From: JBHIDJ01 sp046760105
GTDB taxonomy: Bacteria; Pseudomonadota; Gammaproteobacteria; Acidiferrobacterales; SPGG2
DNA length: 64,000 bases
NCBI GenBank assembly: GCA_046760105.1
Contig: JBHIDJ010000007.1
Span: 9,520-73,519, forward strand
Reading direction: 5' to 3'
In this document: positions 1 through 8,426 of the stretch, in pieces
Numbering within the stretch: the stretch's first letter is position 1
Layout of the letters: each line of letters begins with the position of its first letter
Notes under the pieces: model-generated
Told to the model about the DNA's origin: nothing
Databases searched by the model: none
The model's input: only the letters and a program-made list of their open reading frames with translations
Made by a program: the position numbers and the translations under genes

Positions 1-285
1 TTGGAGCTAGCGCATATTGTTGTTATGCAGCGCCCCGGTTGGCCGACGCTGAGCGCCAATACGGAATTGCCGGCGTGGGCAACCACGCACATCTGCGGTG
101 ATAAAGTGAGGTTTTCTCAGCAAAGTGCTGGCTTCATTTTGTTTCAGAATGTCGATCCACAAGATATCTCCGCTTCACGCATCCGTTACATGATCGCCAG
201 CGGCGAGTCAGTCAAAGGACTAATGCCGAATTCGGTCTGGGATTACATTCGTAGCAACCAGCTTTACGGGTATAAAGACGGCTGA
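1..285 (+). CDS. nadD: Nicotinate-nucleotide adenylyltransferase, C-terminal part (cut by window edge)
   Basis: This is the last 94 residues of NadD, which adenylylates nicotinate mononucleotide in NAD synthesis. The gene starts before the window, so the first codon shown is not its start. The C-terminal family signature ISASRIR (fragment residues 56-62, the usual ISxTxIR loop of the nucleotidyltransferase fold) is present, followed by a typical ending with PNSVWDYIRSNQLY. The stop overlaps the next start as TGATG, and nadD followed by rsfS is a common bacterial pair. Identification rests on the motif plus the neighbour. Confidence 0.9.
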   Translation: MELAHIVVMQRPGWPTLSANTELPAWATTHICGDKVRFSQQSAGFILFQNVDPQDISASRIRYMIASGESVKGLMPNSVWDYIRSNQLYGYKDG

Positions 286-632
286 TGCGATCGCAGTCTT
301 TGCTAAAGCTGGTCCGCGACATCTTGGCCGACGTTAAGGGTCAAGACTTACGCGTCCTCGATGTACGGAAAATTACAGATATAACGGACTATATGGTCAT
401 TGTTAATGGGACCTCGGGCCGCCATGTTTTGTCCATGGCGGATAAATTAATTGAGAAAATGCGCGAACACCGGCGTAGACCAATGGGGATAGAAGGTGAG
501 GATATCGGCGACTGGGTACTGGTCGATTTTGGTGACGTGGTTATCCACATAATGCGACCGCAAACGAGGGGCTTTTACAATCTGGAAAAGCTTTGGGGTG
601 GGCACGAACAGTCAAATGCTCTAAAAATGTAA
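285..632 (+). CDS. rsfS: Ribosomal silencing factor RsfS (Iojap family)
   Basis: A 115-residue RsfS/Iojap/YbeB protein. The family binds ribosomal protein L14 on the large subunit and blocks subunit joining when nutrients are scarce. The conserved block VLDVRKITDITDYMVIVNGTS lies near residues 24-44 and the GDWVLVDFGDVVIHIM core near residues 68-85, both diagnostic. The length fits the family. It begins inside the nadD stop (TGATG), so the two are translationally coupled, and rlmH follows after about 70 nt, giving the usual nadD-rsfS-rlmH order. Confidence 0.96.
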   Translation: MRSQSLLKLVRDILADVKGQDLRVLDVRKITDITDYMVIVNGTSGRHVLSMADKLIEKMREHRRRPMGIEGEDIGDWVLVDFGDVVIHIMRPQTRGFYNLEKLWGGHEQSNALKM

Positions 633-704
633 AGATATAGCTCCGACGACAGCTCGCAGACGTTAGCATAAGGTACACCCCGTTTAGCCGGATGAGCTCA
701 CGCA

Positions 705-1172
705 ATGCAGATACATATTATCGCCGTTGGCCATCGCATGCCGGAGTGGGTTAAGGAGGCGTACAGTGAATACACGAAGCGCATGCCGGGGTCCTGTCGC
801 CTGCGGCTTCACCAAATCCCGGCTCGCAAGCGGACCAAGGGTACTGATATCAAGCGTTTGTTGAGTGATGAGGGTGCGCGTATTTTGGCCGCTGTACCGG
901 ACGGGTGCCGGATCATCGCTTTGGAACGCAGCGGCCAGCCGATAGACACCGATCAGCTTGTTGCCAGGCTGCAGAGCTGGCTCCACGAGGGGCAGGACAT
1001 TGCGTTGTTGATCGGCGGACCAGAAGGGTTGGCCGAATCGTGTCTTGCCGACGCCCATGAGCAGTGGTCGTTGTCGCGCCTCACACTTGCACACCCGCTT
1101 GTACGCGTGTTGTTGGCGGAACAGTTTTACCGCGCCTGGAGCATTATCGACCGGCGGCCATATCATCGCTAG
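705..1172 (+). CDS. rlmH: 23S rRNA pseudouridine-1915 N3-methyltransferase
   Basis: A 155-residue SPOUT-class methyltransferase that uses SAM to methylate pseudouridine 1915 in helix 69 of 23S rRNA on assembled ribosomes. The trefoil-knot SAM loop IGGPEGL is at residues 103-109, and the C-terminal LTLAHPLVRVLLAEQFYRAW segment and terminal PYHR are the family ending. The length equals that of the E. coli protein. It follows rsfS, as in many Proteobacteria. No strong Shine-Dalgarno precedes the ATG, but the homology begins exactly there. Confidence 0.97.
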   Translation: MQIHIIAVGHRMPEWVKEAYSEYTKRMPGSCRLRLHQIPARKRTKGTDIKRLLSDEGARILAAVPDGCRIIALERSGQPIDTDQLVARLQSWLHEGQDIALLIGGPEGLAESCLADAHEQWSLSRLTLAHPLVRVLLAEQFYRAWSIIDRRPYHR

Positions 1173-1239
1173 CAAGTCGAATGCTACATTCCAACGAACG
1201 GCTTAGGATGCAAATCCTGGAACCTGGGATTCTTGGTTA

Positions 1240-1824
1240 GTGGAAAAGATCTATCTCGCCTCCGCTTCGTCGCGCCGCCAACAGCTGTTGCAACAGCTCG
1301 GAATCGACTTTGATGTGGTGGTGCCGGAGGTGTGTGAGCGGCAAGCGGCGAGCGAATCGCCAGCCGACTACGTGCGACGCATTGCTAGCGAAAAGGCACG
1401 ACAGGTTTCAGGTGTGGTGGCGCGCCGAAGACTCCCGCAACGTCCCGTACTCGGTGCAGATACGTGCATAATTGTCGATGATCGGATTCTGGGCAAACCG
1501 CGGGATCGCGATGATGGGGAAACGATGCTCCGGCGCCTCTCGGGTCGTGAGCACAGTGTGTTAACGGCGGTGACGGTTCTATCTGCGGGGGCCGAGTATA
1601 CTGCCCTTAGCACGAGCCGCGTGGACTTTCGCGCGATTACAGATCGCGAGATTGCGCAATATTGGGAGACCGGTGAGCCGACCGACAAGGCTGGTGCCTA
1701 TGCATTGCAGGGGCGCGCCGCTGCCTTTGTCGCGAAGATCGACGGGAGTTATTCGGGTATTGTTGGGCTGCCGCTATATGAGGTAGCACAGTTACTGAAA
1801 AAGATTGGAATCGACCTGTTGTGA
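1240..1824 (+). CDS. maf: Nucleoside triphosphate pyrophosphatase, Maf/YhdE type
   Basis: A 194-residue Maf-family house-cleaning enzyme that hydrolyses non-canonical or excess NTPs (dTTP/UTP in the YhdE subgroup) to the monophosphate. The N-terminal LASASSRR loop (residues 6-13), GADT (72-75) and the DKAGAYALQG block (149-158) with the following GSYSGIVGLPL are typical of YhdE rather than YceF. It uses a GTG start and its TGA overlaps the GTG of rng by four bases. The order maf-rng-yhdP-tldD is the same as in E. coli, where it follows mreBCD. Confidence 0.95.
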   Translation: MEKIYLASASSRRQQLLQQLGIDFDVVVPEVCERQAASESPADYVRRIASEKARQVSGVVARRRLPQRPVLGADTCIIVDDRILGKPRDRDDGETMLRRLSGREHSVLTAVTVLSAGAEYTALSTSRVDFRAITDREIAQYWETGEPTDKAGAYALQGRAAAFVAKIDGSYSGIVGLPLYEVAQLLKKIGIDLL

Positions 1825-3284
1825 GCGAAGAGATACTGATCAACGTCACGCCGCAGGAAACACGCGTAGCGGTCGTAGAGAACGGCGTGTTGCAAGAGCT
1901 TCACATCGAGCGCACACGCACCCGGGGTATTGTCGGGAACATCTATAAAGGGAGGGTGGTGAGAATACTTCCCGGCATGCAAGCTGCGTTCGTGGATATC
2001 GGTCTCGAACGCGCCGCCTTTTTGCATGCGACTGATTGTAGATCTGGCGCAAATGACGGGAGTAGCGGCGAAGAGCATGCGCCGATTCATGAATTGCTGC
2101 ACGAGGGTGAGGAAATCATCGTACAGGTTGCCAAGGACCCATTGGGAAACAAAGGAGCACGCCTGACGATGAGCCTTACTTTGCCCGCGCGCTATCTGGT
2201 CTATATGCCGCTCACACAGCACATCGGAATCTCGCAGAAGATAGAAGATGAAAATGAACGTGAGCGCCTACGCGACCTTTTGAAGGCAGCGGCCGATAAC
2301 GGCGCGGATGGTGGCTATATTCTGCGCACTATGGCAGAGACGGCGAGTGAGGAGGAGTTGAGGCATGACGTTCGCTACCTGCGCCGAGTCTGGTCTGCTG
2401 TGCAGAATCAAATGCGTGTGGTGCAACCGGGTATGTTGGTGCGCGCGGACTTGCCGTTGGCCATACGTGCTATGCGCGACCTGGTCAGGGATAACGTAGA
2501 GAAGATCCGGATCGACTCGCGTGAAACGTTCCAGAAGGCGTACGAGTTTGCACACGAGTTCGTTCCTGAGGTGGAAACGTGTATTGAATACTATCCTGGG
2601 GAACGGCCCATCTTTGATCTGTACTCGGTCGAAGACGAGATTCAGAAGGCACTGCAGCGCAAGGTTCCTCTCAAGTCAGGTGGTTACTTGATTATCGACC
2701 AGACCGAGGCTATGACGACCATCGATGTCAATACTGGAGCATACGTTGGTCGTCGCACACTCGAAGAAACGCTGTTCAAAACGAATCTCGAGGCGGCCCA
2801 AGGGATTGCGCGACAGCTACGCCTGCGCAACATCGGCGGCATTATTATCATCGACTTTATCGACATGGCAGATGCCGAGCACCGGCGCCAAGTGGTGCGA
2901 GCTCTCGAGAAGGCGTTAGCGCGCGACCGAACCAAAGCCTATATTGTTGAAATGTCAGCTCTTGGTCTTGTTGAGCTCACGCGCAAGCGTACGCGCGAAA
3001 GTCTGGAACGTGTGTTGTGTGAACCGTGCGCGGTGTGCGGCGGTCGCGGTGTGCTAAAAACACCGCAAACGGCATGCTACGAGGTTTTTCGGGAGATCTT
3101 GCGAGAAGCACGGCAGTTCGGAACCGACCAGTACCTGGTGCTCGCATCACAGGTAGTTATTGATATGTTGCTTGATGAGGAAGCGGATAGTCTTGCGAAG
3201 CTGCAGGAATTCATCGGCAAGCCCATTCATTTGCAGGTAGAACCGCTTTACCATCAGGAACAGTTCGATGTGGTATTAATGTAA
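1821..3284 (+). CDS. rng: Ribonuclease G
   Basis: A 487-residue RNase E/G-family endoribonuclease without the long RNase E C-terminal scaffold, so RNase G. The family matures the 5' end of 16S rRNA and cleaves mRNA, favouring 5'-monophosphate ends. The S1-like RNA-binding segment covers roughly residues 35-120. The metal-binding catalytic residues are in IDVNTG (D302, N304) and IIIDFIDM (D345). The Zn-link cysteine cluster CEPCAVCGG is near residue 400, although the canonical CPxC spacing is varied here. It starts with GTG inside the maf stop. Confidence 0.96.
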   Translation: MSEEILINVTPQETRVAVVENGVLQELHIERTRTRGIVGNIYKGRVVRILPGMQAAFVDIGLERAAFLHATDCRSGANDGSSGEEHAPIHELLHEGEEIIVQVAKDPLGNKGARLTMSLTLPARYLVYMPLTQHIGISQKIEDENERERLRDLLKAAADNGADGGYILRTMAETASEEELRHDVRYLRRVWSAVQNQMRVVQPGMLVRADLPLAIRAMRDLVRDNVEKIRIDSRETFQKAYEFAHEFVPEVETCIEYYPGERPIFDLYSVEDEIQKALQRKVPLKSGGYLIIDQTEAMTTIDVNTGAYVGRRTLEETLFKTNLEAAQGIARQLRLRNIGGIIIIDFIDMADAEHRRQVVRALEKALARDRTKAYIVEMSALGLVELTRKRTRESLERVLCEPCAVCGGRGVLKTPQTACYEVFREILREARQFGTDQYLVLASQVVIDMLLDEEADSLAKLQEFIGKPIHLQVEPLYHQEQFDVVLM

Positions 3285-3334
3285 TCGCTCGATGCGTCAT
3301 CGTCACACGCGACGGTGGCGGCACGGCGGCGGCT

Positions 3335-6300
3335 ATGCGAAGAAAGTTTCATCGGTTTGCACTACATATCGGTCGCGGCACCGTACACGTCGGTCGCTGG
3401 ACCTGGTATGCAAGTGCGGTGATCCTCGTCATACTGGCGCTCGTTTTCACGGTTGTGCGCGTTGGATTGCCAGCGCTCGCAGAGAAGAAGGCCGAAATCG
3501 AAAAGTTCATCAGTGAAAAATCGAACTACCCAGTTCGCATTGGCAAGCTAGACGCCTATTGGCGCGGGTTGCGGCCCGGGCTGCGAATCGAAGACCTGGA
3601 GATCTTCTCATCCGCGGATCTGCTTCGCGCTGTTCGTTTCGGTGAGGTGCGTGTCAGCCTCGGTTTGCTACCCCTGCTCTGGGGCGAGGTGCAGATAGAC
3701 AGTCTAGTCGTTGCAAGACCCAGTCTCGCACTCGAGCGACTTCTAGACGGTAGCCTGCGGGTCACCGGCTTTGCTCCGGTCCAGATCGCAGGTAAGGCGG
3801 GAGATGGCAAGCTCTTACGATGGTTGCTCCAGCAGAAGGAGTTGATTATCGAGGATGGCGAGCTGCAATGGTTCGATCACCTTGGAGAGCGGCGCGGCCT
3901 ATACCTCTCTAGAATCAATCTTAACCTGCAAAACGATGCTGATCGTCACCAGTTCGGTATCAGCGCGCAGCTTCCGCGCAAGGTGTGCGGAGATTGCTCG
4001 CTGATTTTTGATATCACCGGCAATCCACTTCTAGATGAAGCGTGGAGCGGACACATTTTCCTAAAGGCGATCGGCCTAAAGCTGAACGGCATTCCTGCCG
4101 TAGTCCGTAGGACGTTGCCGGCGCAGCTTGCGGGAGAATTCGATGTCCAGCTATGGACCAAGTGGCAAAATGGGAAACTTCGATCGGTCAAGGGCGATGT
4201 CAGCGTAACGGATTTCAAATTGCCATTGAGACGTCTGAATCAGCTTATCGCCGTTAAAGAAGCACGCACCGACCTCGAACTTAAGACAAGCGGCGACCAT
4301 TGGGATCTGAACCTAGAGAACTTGCGCTTGGGGCTCAGGGGTCCTGCCTGGACAGCCGGTCATTTGCGGATCGCACATGGTCCTAGCACTAACACAGTAC
4401 GCATAGAGCATGTCAATCTTGATGACCTGACGGCGTTCCTCGTCGAAATTCATGGTAGCAACAAGCTACTTGGCAATCTGCAAGCGCTGCAACCGAGAGG
4501 CAAAGTGCACGCGCTTGAGTTGCGTATCGTGGGGGATGGAGCCAAGCTAGACGATTATACGTTGGAGGCGCAGCTTGAAGATATCGAAACAAAACCGTTG
4601 CGAAAGATCCCGGGTGTTACGGGTGTCAGCGGGCACCTGTTTGCGCAGGGCCGGCACGGAGCATTTGTTCTCGACGCGCATGACGTGATCTTGTCCGCCC
4701 CGCATGTCTTTCGTGTCCCGGTAAACGCCAGCTCTGTCTTCGGGCGCCTGCAATGGGTCATGCGAGAGCAGTATTGGCAGGTGACGGGTGAGGATTTGCG
4801 TGTTGTCGGTGATGACGGCCGCGGAACGGGCACACTGACGTTGCGCGTGCCCTACGACAGACGGACAAAACCTTATCTCAACCTGCGTGCTGAATTCGGC
4901 GACGGTAACGGTGCGCACGCGAGGCGCTATACCCCCATCAATTTATTAACGGCGAAAACCGTTGCCTGGCTGGACCAATCAATTGTTGCTGGTCAGGTGA
5001 CCTCGGGGGAATTGGTTTACGACGGTAACCTCGCCGATTTTCCCTTCCGCGACGGCAGCGGAGACTTCGAGGTTCGGCTGCACGTTGAGGACGGTGTCTT
5101 TAATTATTTGCCCGGCTGGACGCCGATCACCGGCATCGATGCTGACATCCACTTCAAGCGCAACCGGATGTTGATTACCGGCAATCAAGCGAAGATAGGG
5201 GATCTCAATGTCGACAATGTCATCGCACGCGCCGACGATCTGCGCAAGCGAGGGGATTCGATCGTGGAGGTGAGCGGCACCGCAGTGGGTTCGGTTACCG
5301 AGACGCTGCGCGTCTTGCGCCAAAGCCCCGTCGCACTGCGCCGCCGGGAATGGAAATCCTATCTCGATGTGGCAGTGGGTGCGACCGGACAGGGCGCTAT
5401 CAACCTGCAGCTCACCATCCCGGTGCGCAAAGCAGCCGACTTCACCATGACGGGTGAGTATGTTGTGCAAGATGGCACCTTGGATCTCAAACTCGCAAGG
5501 CTCAAGGCGAAAGGCGTGCACGGACGGGTTGGGTTCGACCAGTCGGGGCCGACGACGGGCAGGCTGCGGGGACAGTTCCTGGGCGGGGAGGCGGATCTCA
5601 ACATTACCGGTCAAGCGGGTGACCAACGAGACAAGACGCTGGTGTCCGGACAAGGGGTGTTGACCAGCGCCGGTATCGGCGAGGCGTTTGCGTGGCCGGT
5701 TGCAGATTACCTCCAAGGCACGGGCACATGGCATGGAACTTTGCGCCTGTCGCGGGGCATCCCACGCTTGCACATGGAGGCGGACTTGACAGCAATGACC
5801 AGTGGGCTGCCGGTACCGCTCAGTCGGCCTGCCGGCATATCGGAAAAGCTTATCCTGACGTCGCAAGACGTAGGCCGCGAGCGCCATGTCTTAAGCTTGC
5901 AGGTCGGTGATGTTATAAGCGGCAAGTTAGCTTTCGCCAGGCAGCCCAGCGGTTGGTTGTTGGCTCGGGGGAAAGTCGCCGTGGGGGAGACGAGCGTGCG
6001 TCTGCCCGAAACCAACGGCTTGCAGGTCAGCGCTCGTGCGGAACAAGTAGATGCGGATGGATGGTTGCGTGTGCTTGCATGGGGTAGCGTTGATGCAAAA
6101 CGGCCGCCAGACTATTTAAACCGTTTTAGCGGTGAGTTTAGCTCCGTGTATTTGGTTAATCGCGAATTTGGCCCATTAAAGATCGAGCTGGCGCGGAATC
6201 CCGAAAATTGGCTCGGTTGGCTAAAGGGTGATGCGGCCGACGGACAGATAAAGATTTCCCCAGCAACAAAGGCGTCTACTGCGAAGATAGAGCTTGACCT

Positions 6301-7198
6301 CGAGCACCTTGTGGTTTTGGCTAAGCGACCGACGCCCGAGCGCGTCCTCACGGATCCACGTACACTCCCAACCCTGGGGCTCAAGGTCAAATTGTTTCAA
6401 TATGAGGACAAAAATTTAGGCGCGGTGGATTTTTGGGCCGTCCACACGACGCTCGGCTGGAAGGTCGTCCACTTTAACATCGTGCGCCCCGAGATGAAGC
6501 TATTCTTAAACGGGGACTGGTCGCTCGTTGTTGGTGAGCACTCAACTGAACTCGAGCTGCAATTCAGTACCTCCGATATGGGCGAGACCCTGCGAGCATT
6601 TGGATTGCCCGATCAGATGGAAGGAGGCAAAGTCGAATTAACGGCTGAGCTGTCATGGCAAGGTGCACCGATCGATGCGAGCCTTGCCACGCTCAACGGA
6701 ACCGTCGTTGTTGCGGCCGAGGACGGGCGTTTCCTGCGCATTAAGCAAGGCGCTGGTCGCTTATTCGGTGCGCTGGATTTTAGTTCGATTGGCAAGTTCC
6801 TGACCTTGGATTTCGATCCCGTACTCGGAAAGGGTTTACATTTCAAGAAGTTAAGCGGCGATATTGCAATTGAAAACGGTGACGCCTATACCCATAACCT
6901 TTACATGACAGGACCGGCAGCAGAGATTTCTTTCAACGGACGGATTGGATTTGCGGCGGAGGACTTTGACCTCGCCATGCAAGTGATTCCCCGCCTCGGC
7001 ACCAATATTGCCATCTGGCAGCTGCTGGGCCCGCAGGTCGCGATCACGTTGTTGGCGATAGAGAAGCTACTTAAGAAGCAGATTGCCAAGGGAACCCGTA
7101 TCACCTATGAGGTCAAAGGGCCATGGCAGCAGCCGACAATCACCAGACTGGGATCACCTGCACCCGATTTTGAAGAAGCTCCAGGGGACCGGCGCTGA
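3335..7198 (+). CDS. yhdP: YhdP, AsmA-like envelope-spanning protein of phospholipid transport
   Basis: A 1287-residue AsmA-like protein of the YhdP subgroup. One N-terminal membrane anchor (about residues 24-46) precedes a very long periplasmic beta-rich part. In this family the latter forms a hydrophobic groove thought to carry phospholipids from inner to outer membrane, redundantly with TamB and YdbH. The N-terminal RIGKLDAYWRGLRPGLRIEDLEI block and the C-terminal block with RLFGALDFSSIGKFLTLDF, then VIPRLGTNIAIWQLLGPQVA, are family signatures. Size and place (rng-yhdP-tldD) fit. Because the mla system in this window is broken, YhdP may carry more of the load here; that is inference. Confidence 0.95.
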   Translation: MRRKFHRFALHIGRGTVHVGRWTWYASAVILVILALVFTVVRVGLPALAEKKAEIEKFISEKSNYPVRIGKLDAYWRGLRPGLRIEDLEIFSSADLLRAVRFGEVRVSLGLLPLLWGEVQIDSLVVARPSLALERLLDGSLRVTGFAPVQIAGKAGDGKLLRWLLQQKELIIEDGELQWFDHLGERRGLYLSRINLNLQNDADRHQFGISAQLPRKVCGDCSLIFDITGNPLLDEAWSGHIFLKAIGLKLNGIPAVVRRTLPAQLAGEFDVQLWTKWQNGKLRSVKGDVSVTDFKLPLRRLNQLIAVKEARTDLELKTSGDHWDLNLENLRLGLRGPAWTAGHLRIAHGPSTNTVRIEHVNLDDLTAFLVEIHGSNKLLGNLQALQPRGKVHALELRIVGDGAKLDDYTLEAQLEDIETKPLRKIPGVTGVSGHLFAQGRHGAFVLDAHDVILSAPHVFRVPVNASSVFGRLQWVMREQYWQVTGEDLRVVGDDGRGTGTLTLRVPYDRRTKPYLNLRAEFGDGNGAHARRYTPINLLTAKTVAWLDQSIVAGQVTSGELVYDGNLADFPFRDGSGDFEVRLHVEDGVFNYLPGWTPITGIDADIHFKRNRMLITGNQAKIGDLNVDNVIARADDLRKRGDSIVEVSGTAVGSVTETLRVLRQSPVALRRREWKSYLDVAVGATGQGAINLQLTIPVRKAADFTMTGEYVVQDGTLDLKLARLKAKGVHGRVGFDQSGPTTGRLRGQFLGGEADLNITGQAGDQRDKTLVSGQGVLTSAGIGEAFAWPVADYLQGTGTWHGTLRLSRGIPRLHMEADLTAMTSGLPVPLSRPAGISEKLILTSQDVGRERHVLSLQVGDVISGKLAFARQPSGWLLARGKVAVGETSVRLPETNGLQVSARAEQVDADGWLRVLAWGSVDAKRPPDYLNRFSGEFSSVYLVNREFGPLKIELARNPENWLGWLKGDAADGQIKISPATKASTAKIELDLEHLVVLAKRPTPERVLTDPRTLPTLGLKVKLFQYEDKNLGAVDFWAVHTTLGWKVVHFNIVRPEMKLFLNGDWSLVVGEHSTELELQFSTSDMGETLRAFGLPDQMEGGKVELTAELSWQGAPIDASLATLNGTVVVAAEDGRFLRIKQGAGRLFGALDFSSIGKFLTLDFDPVLGKGLHFKKLSGDIAIENGDAYTHNLYMTGPAAEISFNGRIGFAAEDFDLAMQVIPRLGTNIAIWQLLGPQVAITLLAIEKLLKKQIAKGTRITYEVKGPWQQPTITRLGSPAPDFEEAPGDRR

Positions 7199-7207
7199 GG
7201 TGGGTGA

Positions 7208-7567
7208 ATGCAGCGTGCTATCAATGGTATGGTTGTGGCACCGATGTTGCAGTTTTTTGTATTGGTTGCGCTACTAACGCCGACTTCGCTGCTCGCGGAG
7301 CGCATAACCATCACCGCCGATCAGTGGGCGCGTCCGCGAAGTGGCGAAGCGATCGTCGGTCTCGCTGGCCTGAATAAGTTGATCGAGGCGCTCGATAGCC
7401 GGCCGGACACCCACATCTTGATACGTCATGCGGCCGGCGAAAACGGGACCCTCTGGGCGGAAGAACTGCGTTCGTGGCTGGTGTCCTTGGGCGTGCCTTC
7501 ACGTCGGATTACGCTCAGCGTCGGATTAGATCAGAACGACGCCATCGTCGTCGAAACTGGGCCATAG
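7208..7567 (+). CDS. Small exported protein of unknown function
   Basis: I do not recognise this 119-residue protein. It begins with a clear Sec signal: a hydrophobic run at about residues 8-30 and a likely cleavage after SLLA (residues 27-30), giving a periplasmic product of about 89 residues. The mature part has an alpha/beta look, with LRSWLVSLGVPSRRITLSVG, which resembles the end of an OmpA-like or BON-like fold only loosely. An in-frame ATG at 7229 would shorten the signal by seven residues. It sits 9 nt after yhdP and 10 nt before the amidase, so it is almost certainly in that operon. Confidence 0.7.
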   Translation: MQRAINGMVVAPMLQFFVLVALLTPTSLLAERITITADQWARPRSGEAIVGLAGLNKLIEALDSRPDTHILIRHAAGENGTLWAEELRSWLVSLGVPSRRITLSVGLDQNDAIVVETGP

Positions 7568-7577
7568 GGTACAAACG

Positions 7578-8426
7578 ATGACTCGAATTGCTGCCATACA
7601 AATGATTTCTAGCCACGATGTTGCAAGCAACCTCAGCGGAGCGGCGCGTTTGATCAGCCAGACCGTTGACGCCGGCGCCAAGCTGGTGGTGTTGCCCGAG
7701 AACTTCGCCATCATGCCCATGAAGGATGCGGAGCGTCTTACGGTGATGGAAAAGGCGGGCACTGGGCCGATTCAGGATTTTTTGTACGCGCAAGCACAGC
7801 AGCATCGGATCTGGCTTATCGGCGGGACTGTGCCTATCGTGGGGAGCCAAAGAAACAAACTGCATGCCGCATGTTTATTGATTAACGATCGCGGTGAATG
7901 CGTGGCGCGTTATGACAAGATCCATCTGTTTGACGTCAAACTCGAAACCGGCGAGGAATATTGTGAATCAGCGACCATCGAGGCAGGTAAGGACATTGTC
8001 GTGACGGATACACCGCTTGGCCGGGTGGGACTTGCGGTTTGCTACGATCTGCGCTTTCCAGAACTGTTCCGCCAGATGCTCGATGACGGCGCCGAAATCT
8101 TTGCCGTTCCATCCGCCTTCACGGCGACCACCGGCAAGGCTCATTGGGATATCTTGGTACGCGCGCGCGCGATAGAAAACCTCGCCTTCCTAGTTGCTTC
8201 TGCGCAGGGGGGCGTTCATAGCAATGGACGTGAAACGCATGGAAACACTATTGTCGTGAATCCGTGGGGAGAGGTGCTTGCCCGTTTGGCCCAGGGGCCG
8301 GGCTTTGTGATCGCGGATATTGATCGTAAACGTATGCACGAGATGCGTAGTGGTTTGCCGAGCATCGAGCATAGGAGATTGAGACATGACGAAGGCGTTG
8401 CAAACGGCGAGAAAATCCCTGCTTGA
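7578..8426 (+). CDS. Carbon-nitrogen hydrolase, Nit/deaminated-glutathione amidase type
   Basis: A 282-residue nitrilase-superfamily amidase. The catalytic triad is visible: E41 in LPENF, K114 in YDKIHLFD and C155 in LAVCYDLRFPELFR. The sequence RFPELFR after the cysteine and the overall length match the Nit1/NitA subgroup, which hydrolyses deaminated glutathione, a repair function; substrate specificity is inferred from subgroup resemblance. It lies in the yhdP-tldD interval, where a Nit homologue is frequent in gammaproteobacteria. The stop lies 41 nt inside tldD if the latter starts at 8386. Confidence 0.9.
   Translation: MTRIAAIQMISSHDVASNLSGAARLISQTVDAGAKLVVLPENFAIMPMKDAERLTVMEKAGTGPIQDFLYAQAQQHRIWLIGGTVPIVGSQRNKLHAACLLINDRGECVARYDKIHLFDVKLETGEEYCESATIEAGKDIVVTDTPLGRVGLAVCYDLRFPELFRQMLDDGAEIFAVPSAFTATTGKAHWDILVRARAIENLAFLVASAQGGVHSNGRETHGNTIVVNPWGEVLARLAQGPGFVIADIDRKRMHEMRSGLPSIEHRRLRHDEGVANGEKIPA

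Noticed and set aside
4979..5887. 302-codon minus-strand frame inside yhdP
   Set aside because: Antisense shadow of a strongly supported gene, with composition dictated by the yhdP codons; no domain seen.
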